Shown here piece after piece: positions 22,666 to 35,035 of a stretch of DNA of 64,000 nt. Every line of letters starts with the position of its first letter. Positions within the stretch are counted from its first letter, which is position 1. The notes below the pieces were generated by a model. It was not told where the DNA came from and did no database searches. It saw nothing but the letters and a program-made list of their open reading frames with translations. The position numbers were made by a program, and so were the translations under genes. Source of the DNA: Metallyticus violacea (Eukaryota; Arthropoda; Insecta; Mantodea; Metallyticidae); contig CM060842.1 of the NCBI GenBank assembly GCA_030762175.1, positions 65,969,001-66,033,000 of the forward strand, read 5' to 3'.

Positions 22666-24139
22666 ATGCACGGCATTTTTTCTGAGAAATGCATTTAACG
22701 CTATTCTAATTACTGTACATAAAACGGAAAGTAGTTTTCGTATATGAACAAGACGCTGTGTGTCGAGGTGGACTTAGAAGGTATACAGGTTCAAGAATCA
22801 ATTTTTTTTAGAAAAATTTTCATACAGCTGTCTGCCTAACATTGAAGGAATAGGTTTACGAATTGTTCTGCATTATTTTTATTTTCATTTATGATTTATG
22901 AATATTGAATCTTATTTTGGAATATTATTTTTATTTAATTTAGGGATTTTATGTATGAATTACATTAGCAGAGCGATATTTTAATTCACAGTATGCAGTA
23001 TTAGGAAGGTTTTGAACTGTTGCTCAAACTATTTTTATTAAGTGATATTGTCTTTAATTTATAGGTTTTTTAAGTTGGTAGTTACTCTTTAATGGGTTTT
23101 TATTTTATGAACATAACATGAAATTAATTTTTAAGGTTCCATCAGGATAAATCTCGACTAAAGATAAAGCCTACATACGAGAAATAGCCATAGCCTGAAA
23201 TCCGAGCAAATGCATTTTATATGATGTAAACAGTTCTCACTATTTAAAAATGTCAAATCTTTTAAGTTCTGCAAGTTTATGGACTGAGCACTATTACCGA
23301 CTTCAGAATACTATTAGGACCATCATCAGGCTAAACCTCTGTGACACAGATTTGTATGCAAACTAAAATTCTAAAATTTCATATTTGGAATGGAACAGCC
23401 TCATGAATCACCAAAACTGATCTTCGGCCAGTGAAGCTCATAAAAAATCCCCCATGTACAGGGTGAAAGAGAACTTAATACACGATAAATAGATCAAACT
23501 GTTACAAGCCAATTTTATATACTTTTCTTGATATGAATGATATTGGGATAATTATGCATTTAGAGAAAATAATTTGCAACATGTTGGACAAGTACTCTTG
23601 CGCTGCACTGACAGGAAGTTCCCATAAAAGGAAACAAATGACTCAATTTGTTTCACTCTTTCACGAGTGAAAATTCTACTGAAGAGTCAATAATACGAGC
23701 AAGAAAAGGGATAAAATAACAAAAACCTATGAAATAACGCTAAGAACATACATATTTATATTACGACACTATAATGTCGATGTATCAAGCTCACCTCTCT
23801 ATTCCGATGCTTTCTTTTTATATGAAAATTCCAGCAGATGTACAAGATACAAGTGATAGTGAACAAATGCGTGTGCGCAAAACTTGTTTACCAATATTGA
23901 AAATTAAGAAACTTAAAAGATTTTATTACTATACTAAATTTAAATAAATAGATACCCGATTTAGGTAGCCAGACCAAAGGAAATACAATCTCATTCACAT
24001 TAATATTTAAAAGAAATAAAAAATCATGTTTTCTTTAAATTATACAAGCCACAAATTATATTAACTTTACATTGTGCAAATTTGAGGTATAAGTAAAGGC
24101 AACTTTTTTTTTTTTTGAACAAGGAATATATGAAAAATC
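22666..24139. other. AT-rich intergenic DNA
   Basis: No recognisable feature was seen in this 1.5-kb span. Confidence 0.5.
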
Positions 24140-24141
24140 TA

Positions 24142-25027
24142 AGATATACGATTGAAAGCATGTGGTATACATTTTTGAATGAAGCCACCAGATGGTGTAT
24201 GTGAGCAGAGTTGCGCGTCTCAGCATGTCCCAAATTCAGTTGGTAAGCGACAGTATATATGGAGGTCACGAATGCGTATGTGAAAACAGCATTTCTACGC
24301 GACAGGAATGCAGCATTAATGGCAAAAAAGTGCACCGCATTTTACGGCTGAACATGCGCAAAAGTGTGCAAAGTAGGTGTCACATCGATTAAGTGAGGTA
24401 CGGAAGTGGACTCACCACGAAACACGTCGCATCAATCTGCTGAGATTTCAGAAAGAAGGGGATGTCATGTTGAATTGCATTATTGCAAATGATGAAACGT
24501 GGGGAAGGGCGTATGGACCAGAACTCAAGCGACAGTCTAGTGAATGGCTTCACCCTGGTTCACCAAGAGAACACAAGTTTCCTACACCAACAAATGCCAT
24601 GGTCTTTCTTGCGTATGACAGTCAAGGTGTGCTTGTGTGTCATCCAGTGTTTGTGGAGACCACTGTGAATGCCCAATATTACAGGTGTCACAATTGCGCC
24701 GAGCCGTGAGCATGAAACGGCCAGAGTCATTTTGACAACAATAGTATTCTCCACAATAACGCGAGTGTCAAGTATCTTGTACAGAGATGGGGATCGGAGG
24801 TTCTTCCACACCTGCCATATTCGCCCGATCTCAGTCCTTGTGATTATGTTCTCATTCCCAAAGTAGACATTTTGACAGCAATTCGACGAGGTCACTGTTA
24901 GCAACTAATGTAGCAGTTGGTATTTGGTTCTTTGCTTCTTTCCTACGAGGGCCGCCTACATCCAGCCTTCCATTGTTCGCACCTATTTACTCGGCAGTAA
25001 ATTTCATATACTTTCAATCGTATATCT
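24142..25027 (+). mobile_element. mariner-like element, internally deleted and decayed
   Basis: Inverted repeats AGATATACGATTGAAAG and its complement end at 24142 and 25027, and both are flanked by TA (24140-24141 and 25028-25029). The element is about 886 bp, shorter than the usual 1.3 kb. The inside keeps part of a mariner transposase. SEVRKWTHHETRRINLLRFQ leads to IIANDETWG (first Asp, near 24490) and YGPELKRQSSEWLHPGSPRE, then VETTVNAQYY. In another frame come LHNNASVKY, where the second catalytic Asp has become Asn, and YSPDLSPCDYVLIPK with the third Asp near 24836. The N-terminal HTH region is mostly missing. Frameshifts near 24690 and the Asp-to-Asn change both abolish activity. The lineage differs from the 17913 copy. 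Confidence 0.8.
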
Positions 25028-25030
25028 TAG

Positions 25031-25593
25031 ATGATTTGTGTTGTCCCTTGTTCTCGAGAAAATTGCCATGACTCATTACTTAGCCATTGTAAAAAATATA
25101 CTATACAATACAAAAATGTAAGTACACATGGTAAAAGGGAAAAAAAGATTGATGTTTTATCTTTCATATATTGTGCATTGTTTTGGTCTAGTAGTTTTGG
25201 CTACAATGTTGCGAAAGTTTTCACACTTAATATTTTTGGAGCTGATGAGTGAATTTTACAAATAACTTTTTAGGGAACGAATTAGGCCGTGTATATTTTA
25301 TGACTAATCTGAAACTAAAATATGATCATAAATAGCATGCTGTAAATTACAGTGTATAATATTCTAGAAATTTTATAATAGTCATGAAAACAGACGTTGA
25401 AATCACAATAAAAATATTTATTTTCTTTTCCTGAAACCGTTCAAGATAAAGAAATGTTATTCGATATTTCTGGTTTCTCATACTTAAAAGAATGATACCT
25501 GAAAAGGAATGCATTTATTTTCAAAATTAAAAGACGTTTAGAGAACTTTGAGATGGAATGGATGTGGGAGAACGGTGCAAGGAATGGTAATTG
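25031..25593. other. AT-rich intergenic DNA
   Basis: Nothing recognisable was seen. Confidence 0.5.
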
Positions 25594-25622
25594 CGAGAGA
25601 GAGAGAGAGAGAGAGAGAGAGG
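25594..25622. repeat. (GA)n microsatellite
   Basis: About 14 GA units, just upstream of LINE 3' end copy C. Confidence 0.9.
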
Positions 25623-25774
25623 TACAAACAAGACTTAGAGAGATTAACCAACAGGATATAGAGGCAGAATATAGATAGAAAATGGCATTTTAGGCAACAA
25701 ATTAAAACATCAGATGGAACGAAAATGTCTGTGTGTATTTAAGTGTACATATTCATTCCATGATTTTGCAAAAT

Positions 25775-26260
25775 AGAATGGGTCTAGCGTGGATTAGACT
25801 GGAGGCATGAGAGGCGACTGAAACAATAACTGAGTTTGGGCAGAGATTATTTTTAGACAAAGAAAAGTGACAACACATTCTAATGGACTGCCCAGGTACC
25901 GAAGGCTGACTGCACTGGGAGCTTAAGTTTGCTAAGCTGAATAGAGATAGGTTAGCATGTTGGGATTTGTTTGTACAGAAAGAAAAGTGACCAAAGCTTG
26001 TTTCTTTGCTATGTAAAGTGCGTGGAATTAGGAGCGCTTGTTGGAAAATAAGAGTATGAACGTGTGTGTGCGTATGCGTACGTACGACTGAGCAAGTGAA
26101 TGTACATGTAGAGTTTGTGCTTGAATGATAACTGTAAATATATATGATTTGAAGTGTAAATTATTTTTCTACAAGGAGCTGTATGATGAATTGCATGTAC
26201 GCTCAAAAGATCCATGCGACCGAAGGTGTACAAATAACGTTTGTAAATAATGAGCACATT
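25775..26260 (+). mobile_element. LINE 3' end, copy C
   Basis: The sequence matches copy A (975-1430) in order: MGLAWIRLEA, then QHILMDCPGTEG at about 25871 (the His-Cys half of the C-terminal knuckle), then KFAKLNRDRLACWDLFVQKE and LVSLLCKVRGIRSACW. Interruptions by stop codons (for example the TGA inside KEK*QHIL) show that it is dead. A 3' UTR of about 200 bases with a GATCCATGCGACCGAAGG block near 26210 follows, parallel to the GGACCCATGCGATGG of copy A. It is 5'-truncated, with no reverse transcriptase. Confidence 0.6.
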
Positions 26261-27634
26261 ACTATTAGTAGTACTAGTTTCTTTTCACTTTGTATGTATA
26301 GGAAGAACAATTTTTAAGAATAGTGGAAATATGGCCGCTGCGATGCCTTAGGAAATAGATACAAGCGAGGAGCTTTTGTAAAATGAAAATCTAATTAAAG
26401 AGAAGCATAATAGCAAATTTAAAAGGATTAAATGTTTACATTAAAGAGCTTTGAGCAGAACAGTTGATGGAAGTTTGGGAAATGTTGGAAGCTCTTCGTC
26501 ATGTGTTTAAAATAATTACAAAGTGCAGATAGGTTCTCAAATAAACGGATAGACCACATGACATGTTGTCTTCTATAATAATGAAATAGATGCTGATGCA
26601 TTTCGCTGCTATGAGTACAATCATCTGACAACCACAATGAGAAAGTAGTAGCATAAACTATCTATACCCTCACAAGGCAAAGTCTATGCTTAGTTGGGTG
26701 ATAATGTATCACAACAAAATATACTCGGATTAACTTTCCGAGCTGGAAGAAAAACCTATTTTATTACAATACATTTCCTAAAAAAGTTAATCTAAACAAG
26801 AGCAACTCTGTTTCAAAACAATTGCTTTTAAACACTCATAATTTGCAATGAAAAAGTGGTTTGTTTGTACTATGAGCCATTAAGCGCAGAGGTATCTTCA
26901 AATATTTTCTTCACGTGCTCGTAAAAGAAACAGAAACTTCATTCATTGCGTGTTAGAAACAGAAGGCAGAATTCATGGGGAGAGATGTTATGAAACATGC
27001 CGTGAAGGATGAGCTATTTGTAGTACATCAATCAGCGATGATGGGCAAAAATAAGCTTTGATTAATTTCCCTTCCGTGGAAAACAATACAGGGGCATGCT
27101 TTTGTACCCGAACTGGGATGCCATGGAGATATTTTAAATAATTACTCCACGGTATACCTTTGTATTAGTCGTTGCGATGTTTCATACTAATCACTAGGGT
27201 GTGATATATATACTTCGTGTTGTTCCAGTATGCCGCACACCGGAAGCTACACTACTTAGTAGTATATTTTTGTAATATTATAGTGAGCGATAAAAGATGA
27301 ACCAGGGTCTAAAATATTGCTTTTTTTCTGCGATATTTCACTAAAAGAATGGACGCAAAGACATTACTTATTATATAGTGGTAAAGCAGAACGGGATCCG
27401 TTCAGTTATTATCCCTAGAGAAAAACTGAACAAATGATAAACGCAGTAGCATTTTCGTTAAACATAAACGTAGTTTGAAGAGAGTTTTCACATCATTAAA
27501 GAGGACTTAAATAAGACACTACTATAGAAAACGTTTCTGCTAAAGAAATATTTACAGTTTGTTTGATAAAAGAAAACAGATATCTCCTTTATTCATTCTT
27601 TCAGAAGTTGTTGTTTAAGAAAAAAAAACTATTA
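26261..27634. other. AT-rich intergenic DNA
   Basis: Nothing recognisable was seen. Confidence 0.5.
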
Positions 27635-27960
27635 ACGTGTTTTAGCCGAGCTTGGGACTCGCATTCCGGGGTCCAGGGTTCAAATTCTTTGGATCCGGCC
27701 ATCCTATTTTTTTTTTTTTTTTTTTTCCCTTCCGTATTTTCTCTTGGTCGCTTAGGCACATGAATGCTAAAATCCATCTTATTCCTTTCCATAAAATTTT
27801 CGCTTCCCTATTTCACCGCATTTCCTTTCTTTGGTTGCAGGGTCGTAAGTTCAAGGTTAGGTGGGGTGTGCGGTGGTTTGTGCCTTGGAAAGGAAGGTGC
27901 GGAAGTGACCATTCTGAGGGGCTGGAATCTGTACCTCACCGCCATATAGTTAGAAGAATC
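27635..27960 (+). mobile_element. tRNA-headed SINE, family 3, copy b
   Basis: The head TTTTAGCCGAGCTTGGGACTC has an A-box form and GGTTCAAATTC at about 27677 is the B box, identical to the B box of copy a. A T18 run (about 27709-27726) separates head and body. The body TCTTGGTCGCTTAGG...AAAATTTTCGC aligns by eye with copy a on the other strand at about 740-650. The 173-residue open frame across 27652-28173 is only a translation of this repeat and its flank. Confidence 0.5.
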
Positions 27961-29180
27961 AAAACACACAAATCTCCTCCGCTGAACAAAAAATCGCAGA
28001 TATTCATAAAACTTTGGCGTGTGTTTTCTCTGCACTTTATAATTATATTACTATGCTGCAAGTATTTAGGTACCAATATGGTGAAATTTCTCATTCGAAA
28101 TAGGGCCGAAAAATTCTTTAGTGTTAATTGGAAAAATATTGTAGAAGTGTGCAACACGAATAATCTTACATAACTTTTTATTCTAATGTACCTCCATAAT
28201 ACAGCATTCTGTATTCTAAATTTTAGCAAGCAATTGAAACTAAACTGCTCTTGACCACTTAACAATTGCACTTGTAGGAAATACGCATCACAAACTTACC
28301 TAGCTCTGTCACACTGCAGTAGGTTAACACCAAACATCAACGCTCTGCAGTTTTAAATGCTAACAGCTATTGCTATAATGCTCGTAGAATTGAAGTGTGG
28401 ATGTGTGACTTGGAGATGAATGCAAGAACAGTAGTGTCATACCAACGTTAAAAGCAGCCGCACTGCTTAAACCTATACCTATACTACTAGACCGCTAGCA
28501 AAACGAACACAAAGAAAAAACTCAGATACTGCACAACAATGCTCGTTGCTTTAAGAAAGAAAATAAGTTCAATTTCTGCTCTTTGGTTGCTGTTAAAGAC
28601 AATCTCGAGACTGTTAAAAAGGTAGCGTTAATTCTAAATAATAACTTGCAATAGAATGTTCAGGCGATTTCTAGGAATTTATACTTGAAATAAAAATGTA
28701 ATAATAAAAGTCGCATATATTCTTCCAAACATTACATAATAGATAACTAATGTAAACGTTTTCGTATTAGTAAATATAAATCCGCAGCTTAAGTATTCTT
28801 CATGTGCAAGAGAAATATTTCAAAGGCCACTATCGCTTTGAGAAGAATAAAACATTGCTATTATGCATATTATGGCAATGAAAATAAAACTGATTCAGCA
28901 AATTTGTTGCAAAATAAACATGACTAAACATGTATATGTGTTATACATTTTTTCAAAGCAATAATGGAATATATTTAATGCCTTTAGCATTTAAATTGTG
29001 TAATAAACATTCATGTAAAATAAACCCTAACGTACGATCCAGAAAATTGCCTCAAAAGATAAGTGCTTAAATATCCCCAACACAAATAAGGCTACCGTAC
29101 AGAATCCATTAATCTGTGCTGGTGTTTATACCGATGCATAACTTTATCAAATGCACTGATGAACATTTTGATAGAGAAAG
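27961..29180. other. AT-rich intergenic DNA
   Basis: Nothing recognisable was seen. The last ten bases (29171-29180) form the left target duplication of the next SINE. Confidence 0.5.
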
Positions 29181-29474
29181 CGTCGGCCCTGGTGGTGTAG
29201 TGTTAACCATATTTGCCTCCTAAACCCAACATCACGGGTTCAACCCCGACCAGGATTGATGGATTTCGGGCGTTAAAATCTTAAGTATGGCTTCCTTCGG
29301 AAGGGAAGTAAAGCCGTAGGTTCCATGTCGTAGATTAACGGCATGTAAAAGAACCTCAAGCTTGAAAGAAGAGGCCTCTGAGCAAAAATTTTCAGGCGTT
29401 TCACGTCCTGAATTGAATGGGACGCGGATGACCTGAGACCTTAAAGAGTGTCCGTAGATAAAACAGAAAATCAC
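29181..29474 (+). mobile_element. tRNA-headed SINE, family 1, copy c, with target duplication
   Basis: This is a full-length copy. The head CCCTGGTGGTGTAGTGTTAA carries the A box and GGGTTCAACCCC the B box. The TTCCTTCGGAAGGGAAGTAA block, the GAGGCCTCTGAGCA block and the GACCTGAGA tail follow in order. The 10-bp direct repeat ATAGAGAAAG lies at 29171-29180 and 29475-29484 and is the target-site duplication of this insertion, which fixes both ends. Confidence 0.92.
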
Positions 29475-29768
29475 ATAGAGAAAGTAAATCATAAATTTTA
29501 AAAAATATCTCTAATTAGCACGCAGCGTACGTATACAAATATACCAATAATTATGACAATTGTCCAAACACCATGTTTGAATGTATAGCTGTGTCAGGGT
29601 GGAAAATTCCAAAACCTCATTAGAACAAGTCTCAGTTTTCAAATATTCCTTTCCTCTATAACAATCAGGACGCTTAAAAATGGAGTACACGAGCTCTTTA
29701 GAGTATTGGTCAGTGATAGAAATTACTTGCACTGAGACAAAAAAGGTTACAAGTTCGTTTTGGGAAAC

Positions 29769-29961
29769 AATACCGGCATTGTTATTAAAATTATCATTAC
29801 CGGGCTATTTTGCCATGGTGGTCCGTATAAATGGAAATTTAAAAACTGCTGATGATACTGGCCACAGTACCCAGGGAAAGTTTGGTTTATAAATTTCATT
29901 TAAACCATAAAAACTAGCCCGGTAATGATTAACTTTAATAACAACGTTGCCCGTTAATACC
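29769..29961. mobile_element. short inverted-repeat element (MITE-like)
   Basis: The left arm (about 29769-29813, containing CATTACCGGGCTATTTT) and the right arm (about 29914-29961, containing AAACTAGCCCGGTAATG) are inverted repeats of about 40 bases with a few mismatches and one 3-base gap. Roughly 100 bases lie between them. The left end recurs at 38169-38216 (TTACCGGACTATTTGGCCGT). This is a small non-autonomous DNA element of unknown superfamily. Confidence 0.65.
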
Positions 29962-31305
29962 TAAAGAATGTGCTAATAAATTCATTAATTTCTTCAAGTA
30001 AAAGATAGCGCTGTAGCTTGGCATTCTCAACAGAAGAAATAGAAAGTGCTGCGAAGTCATTTACTTTCACAATTTTCTGCAATTCCTTAAAAATTACGCT
30101 GTTCTAGTTCCAACCATTCGTTGTATTAAACGTGTGCAAAAGTTATGAAGTAAGCAAAAATACATACTAAGGAATAAAGCGCCAATAGGCTATATTTTAT
30201 TCAGAAGACGTGAGAACTTGATGCAATACAGGCTAGAATTTGTCTCTCAATTGTCTCGCTCTTCAACGGTAAAGATCGCCCTCCATTGTCAAAGAAACCA
30301 GCCTCAAGGGGATCTAACGGGGAACAAACCGCATTGAATGAAGAAGCGTCAAAAATCAATGACGAAAGAAGATAGTCTTCTTTGTGCGTTTGTTGGAAAA
30401 GAAGACTGGTTCATCATTTCAGCATTTGATTAGGAAAAAGAAAGAATCAAAGGCAAGCATTTCTCTATCGTCGTTATCGACTGCAGGTATTAGACCTTAA
30501 GACTAGAATTAGATAAACGGCACTGCATACAGAGGCGGACAAAAGCGAGACTGCTTGCAGCAACCAGTACTACTGCTTTACGGGTTTCACATCCAGACAT
30601 TGTCTCAAGCAGTTTGCTTAATTTATGCAGTAGCAACAATAATTAAGGGCTTATCATCATTTATATTGCTTTCTCCTTTCGCCTATAAGTACTAATAAAC
30701 ACATGTGCCTTTTTGTTGATTATTTCATTCATTCCTTAGTAAAACTCTCACAGAGTAAACATAGAATTTAAATCATTTCAATAAAGGAAGGTTTTCATCA
30801 CATAGACTTAATTGGCATTGCTTTCACATAAAGAAATACAAGAATGAGCTCTTGCTCCTGAATAGAGGGGGAAAAAATTAAGTTTATGCCATTAAGGCAT
30901 ATGCCACATTAAGGCATGCTGCTATGCGTTTTCATCCATAAAGAGGAAAACCTCAAAGGTTCTTTGTTACTTTGTAAAAACAGGCTTCAGAACGAAGGAA
31001 AAAAAATCTTTAGTGTAGCTACAAGAAAAAACAGGCAATCGTTGTAGAATAAAATGATTAAGCCTAATATTTACCATTAATTATTCTTAACACACTTAAC
31101 TCTAGGATAAGACAAATGTTGTGTTTTTACTGCTTAACCGAAGATCAATTCAAGACTGCTCTGGTATTATCTACAAAACGTTGTGATGCTGGCAAAATGC
31201 TATAAATAAAAACTGGTTGGGCGCCAGAACATAGGGAGGTAATAAAATAGCAAATACCTTAGTAAGAAAGTGAGTTGCAAATATATTTACTGGGCATTAA
31301 CCAGT
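29962..31305. other. AT-rich intergenic DNA
   Basis: Nothing recognisable was seen. Confidence 0.5.
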
Positions 31306-31309
31306 ATTT

Positions 31310-31745
31310 GAGATTCCAGTAACCCAGTACGACGAGTTATTGATGAATGGATAAAACGGTGCCATCATCAGCATTGGCTGGAAACCGCACAGGAAGAATG
31401 TAATAAAGAAACCAAGCTTATCACTTACTGTAGACATTCTAAGGCTCAGTAGAATTCAGATCAGATTAATAACTGGAATTCTGACAGGTTACTGTAGCTT
31501 CAGAAAACACAGCATATTTTTGGAATAGTAAAGGAAAGTCAAGTAGGTAAACTTTGTAATGAAGAGGTCGAAACTGTTTCTCATGTTATATTCAAATGCA
31601 ATGCTTTATCTTACAGATAAACTCTTTGGAATAATAAATTCTACAGACAAGATCTCTCAGGAAAATGTAGTGCAGAACCTCTTGACTTTTATACAAGAAA
31701 CTGGTCTATTCAAATAGAAATTGCAAACACTGAGGAATAATTCAG
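31310..31745 (+). pseudogene. LINE C-terminal (RNase H-distal) fragment, I/Jockey-like
   Basis: The frame reads VRRVIDEWIKRCHHQHWLET near 31327, then LRLSRIQIRLITGILTGYCS near 31440, then LCNEEVETVSHVIFKCNALS near 31555 and ETGLF near 31700. In arthropod non-LTR elements with an RNase H domain, a HL.HW...P, LSR.QLR.L.GLLTGHC, C..C.EE.ET..HILC.CPAL series closes the polyprotein, and all three blocks are present here in the right order. Frameshifts and stops (for example at about 31500 and 31620) break it. Reverse transcriptase and the active part of RNase H are not seen. This LINE is distinct from the copies at 975, 21845 and 25775. Confidence 0.7.
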
Positions 31746-32380
31746 GAGCAGGTAATAAAATAAGCCCGTTCATATTAATACACTCTAATTAATTTATCTA
31801 ATCTAATTAACGTCATTCAAGGCCAACGTAGCACTTCGACAAAAACCATCCGGCCCGACTCGTGTACCCAGACAAACCTTGAGCGATGGATTTCGACAGA
31901 TGCAGTTCCCGTCATCAAATAATTGGATGACATGATTTTTTTTAAGTGGAATTCAAATATTACTGTCATTTAACTTGAAAAAAATCACACAGAGAATTTA
32001 TAAAATAAAATATCCATTTATGTTTTTGCTTTGTATAAAATACAATATAAAGACATTTCTTAAAAATATTTATTTGAAAATGTCACGTTTTTTTTGATAG
32101 AATTTCGTATGTATTTCATTTAAGGATAATGACAGTAAAGAATTATTGTTATACTGCAAAATTGCTCTTTAAAAGTGTAGTGTATTTTGTCATTTGGACA
32201 CCATATTAAGACTATGAACAAAATATGAATATTCTGCTAGTTTCAGAGTATATAAAATATTTTCTTTTACTTTGTTTCAAACTTATATATAACTAAACTT
32301 TAATAATAGCAATATAAACTTTTAATATGTATATATAAAAAAGAAAAATAAAAATAAAGTAACACTGTTAAAAATGTAAC
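31746..32380. other. AT-rich intergenic DNA
   Basis: Nothing recognisable was seen. Confidence 0.5.
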
Positions 32381-32576
32381 AAATTAACAGTAATTATAAT
32401 AGTAGAAAAGGATAAAACACTAAGAAAAAGCCACACTTGAGATTGCTATAATTCGAACTCGTGGAGTCCTTCTATCGCAAGAAGACAAGTGACCACGAGT
32501 TCGAAATATAACAATCTCAAGTGTGGCTTTTTCTTAGTGTTTTGTCCTTTTCTACTATTATAATTACTGTTAATTT
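32381..32576. repeat. long foldback hairpin (84-bp arms)
   Basis: The left arm 32381-32464 and the right arm 32493-32576 are inverted copies that differ at only three positions by eye, separated by a 28-base loop (32465-32492). A transcript would form a near-perfect 84-bp stem. The inner part of each arm contains GAACTCGTGG, and its complement CCACGAGTTCGAAAT has B-box character, so the arms may derive from part of a tRNA-headed repeat. No clear target duplication flanks it. It may be a foldback transposon, a recent inverted duplication or a hairpin-RNA source. Confidence 0.9.
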
Positions 32577-33757
32577 ATAAATAAATATACATACACAACG
32601 ATTACACAAAGTACATGCCTTCAAACATTATGGAGTTAGGGGTGTACTTTTTACAATTCATTACCAAATGAAATTAAAGGTATAAATACTTTGCCAACAT
32701 TTAAAAGAGCTGTTAGAGTATAACAGTATTACATATTAATCTAAGTAACGAAAAAAAAAAATACTTCGTTTTCAATACAAATTACAATAAATATTTTTGC
32801 ATACTAGTTTAAGGTTTCTAACATATAAATATGTTATTGCTGTAATAGTGCCAGAGTTACAATTTGTTAGCAGTAGGGTAAGTATGACCATTTTAATACT
32901 ATGGGAGACAGGCAGCAAAAGTTTGACATCCAGAGAACACGTACAAGATATTTTGTCATCTTGCAGATACAAAGTTTCCGAAGAGAAGGCCTGCTAATGT
33001 AGGAATTGTAGCTTGACCACACCCTTGTCACGTGGAAATAATTAATGTGGCATCGTAAAAACTGTCGCTCCTGAATTTCATTACGGCCGCGTCTTAGCAC
33101 AGCGGGAGAGCGCAGCGTGACGACTTAGTAAACACAAGATACTACTTACAGGTCTAAGTAACAGCGTAGCTACGTGTGTACAGTTCACTTTTAAAGCAGA
33201 AACAGGGAAGGCACAAACCATTTCTTCTTTTTCTCGTGTTCCAGTATATATATTTTAACCATAGTAACTGCACAGAACGGAAAGGAAAACGCAGAAAGTT
33301 TGCAAAAACTCCAGCAGGTACATATAAAGGACGATGGGAAGCAGAGAAACATGTTTTCACTAACTAGCTCTTGTTTCATCCCTGGAAAGTTTGTGTTTTT
33401 CGACATGAATTTTCTGAATGTAAACTCAGCGAACTGGCACTAATTTGAATACGATAAGAATTTTCCAAGGCAATAGGTCTGCTTACATTTTTGGTGGGAA
33501 TAAGTAGCCACACTGAGACATTTTCCGGAATTTTCCTTCATACAAAAATACCAGTGTCAAGTAACCTAGAACTTCGGATTCACTGTTCCATCTTTTCCTT
33601 TATCGTTGAAATAGTTTAAATGACGGGTCATCGACAAGTTTTCGCGCACCAGGACCGGGTTCATTTGTTCCATTTTTTCAGTCATCCTTTATCGTTGCAA
33701 TATTTTAAGTTTAAATCATCGAAAAGTTTCCCCGCACTCTGGTGACGTGCATCGCAC
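32577..33757. other. intergenic DNA
   Basis: A tRNA-like patch CGCGTCTTAGCACAGCGGG at about 33088-33106 has no matching second half. Nothing else was recognised. Confidence 0.4.
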
Positions 33758-34063
33758 GGGAGGAGATTTGACACTGGTGGTAGTGGTAACATACTTACCT
33801 CCTAAACCCAAAACCCAAAATACCGGCCAGGATCGATGATTTCTTTTTTTTTTTTTTTTGGCGTAAATCCTAAGTGTGGCTTCCTTCGGAAGGGAGTGTA
33901 AAGCCGTGGGTCTCATATCGTAGATTTACAGTATGTAAAATAACCTCAAGGCTGAAAGAAGAGGCCTTTGAGCAAAATTTATCGGCCGTTTCACGCTCTG
34001 AATTGTATGAGATGCTGATGACCTGAGATGTGAAAAAGCATCCTTAAATAAACCAATCAAAAC
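33758..34063 (+). mobile_element. tRNA-headed SINE, family 1, copy d (decayed)
   Basis: The head is damaged (ACTGGTGGTAGTGGTAACAT) and the B box is lost, replaced by AAACCCAAAATACCGGCC. The body is complete: GGCTTCCTTCGGAAGGGAG, GAGGCCTTTGAGCAAA, CGGCCGTTTCACGC and GACCTGAGATG follow in order. An internal T run sits at about 33842-33859. A possible imperfect target duplication GCATCG[C/T]AC lies at 33749-33757 and 34064-34072. Confidence 0.8.
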
Positions 34064-34107
34064 GCATCGTACAGAAGAAAGTTGGCATTCCTACATTTCT
34101 TACATTC

Positions 34108-34138
<31 letters not shown>

Positions 34139-34168
34139 CCTTCCTTCCTTCCTTGCTTCCTTCCTCCC
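34108..34168. repeat. (CTTG)n/(CTTC)n tetranucleotide repeat
   Basis: About eight GCTT units grade into CTTC units. It is strongly pyrimidine-rich on the plus strand. Confidence 0.9.
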
Positions 34169-35035
34169 ATCCTTCGAAACCCGTTTTTATCGGATTATTC
34201 GCCCACTGTTGCTAAGGTTTGAGCTTTGTGGAGTGTATACTTGCCTTTAGCAATACACTCGGCGTATAGTCAATGCTACCACCCGAACGCATCCCTAGAG
34301 AAAGTTCGGTTACACAATGGCTCAGGAGTGACTTCTCGATGACATTTTACAATATGGCAAGATCGGCGATAGTCTTAGCATCAAGCATCGATGACGAGTT
34401 ATGCGGTCAGTGCTACATCCATTAATTATAATCTCGGATCATTTCGTTTCTTCCTTATAAAAAGTCACTATTGTGTTCACGGAATTAGATGAACTTTTTC
34501 CATCCTCTTCCGTAGGGAATCTCCCTATTAATGGCGAGAATCTTCCAAAATAACAAAAGAAAGGTATTACCTTTTTATGTGTAATTTTTGTGCTACTGCG
34601 TATTATTGATAAATAAGAGGGCTACATTGGCAGTTCTTTCATAATTTAAAATGCATGTGTTGTAATTTATCACTGATGTCAAACATCTGTGCCTAGATCT
34701 TCAGTGTAATTTTAATTCATACAGAGTCGTATATCAGATGTTAATGAAATACGCCGCAAAAATTTCAGACATTATAGAGGAATCTTTGGCAATTTGAGAT
34801 AAGAAATCTATGATCTAGGAATAAAAATAACAGAATTTACAAAAATATAGAAATATTTAAATACATAAATATTTACTCTATTTTAATGCTCCATGGAATA
34901 TAATGCGCGCCCCAAATTCTAAATTCAAAAGGGGGATGAAAATACTGCTTCGATCGATTAGGTTTCAGATGAATATTTTAACTATTTCTTGTATTTAATA
35001 CTGTGCAAAATTGCAATATTTGTTTATTTTATTAT
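34169..35035. other. AT-rich intergenic DNA
   Basis: Nothing recognisable was seen. Confidence 0.5.

Noticed and set aside
27652..28173. 173-residue open frame
   Set aside because: It starts inside the family 3 SINE, runs through a T18 tract as poly-Phe and has no domain.
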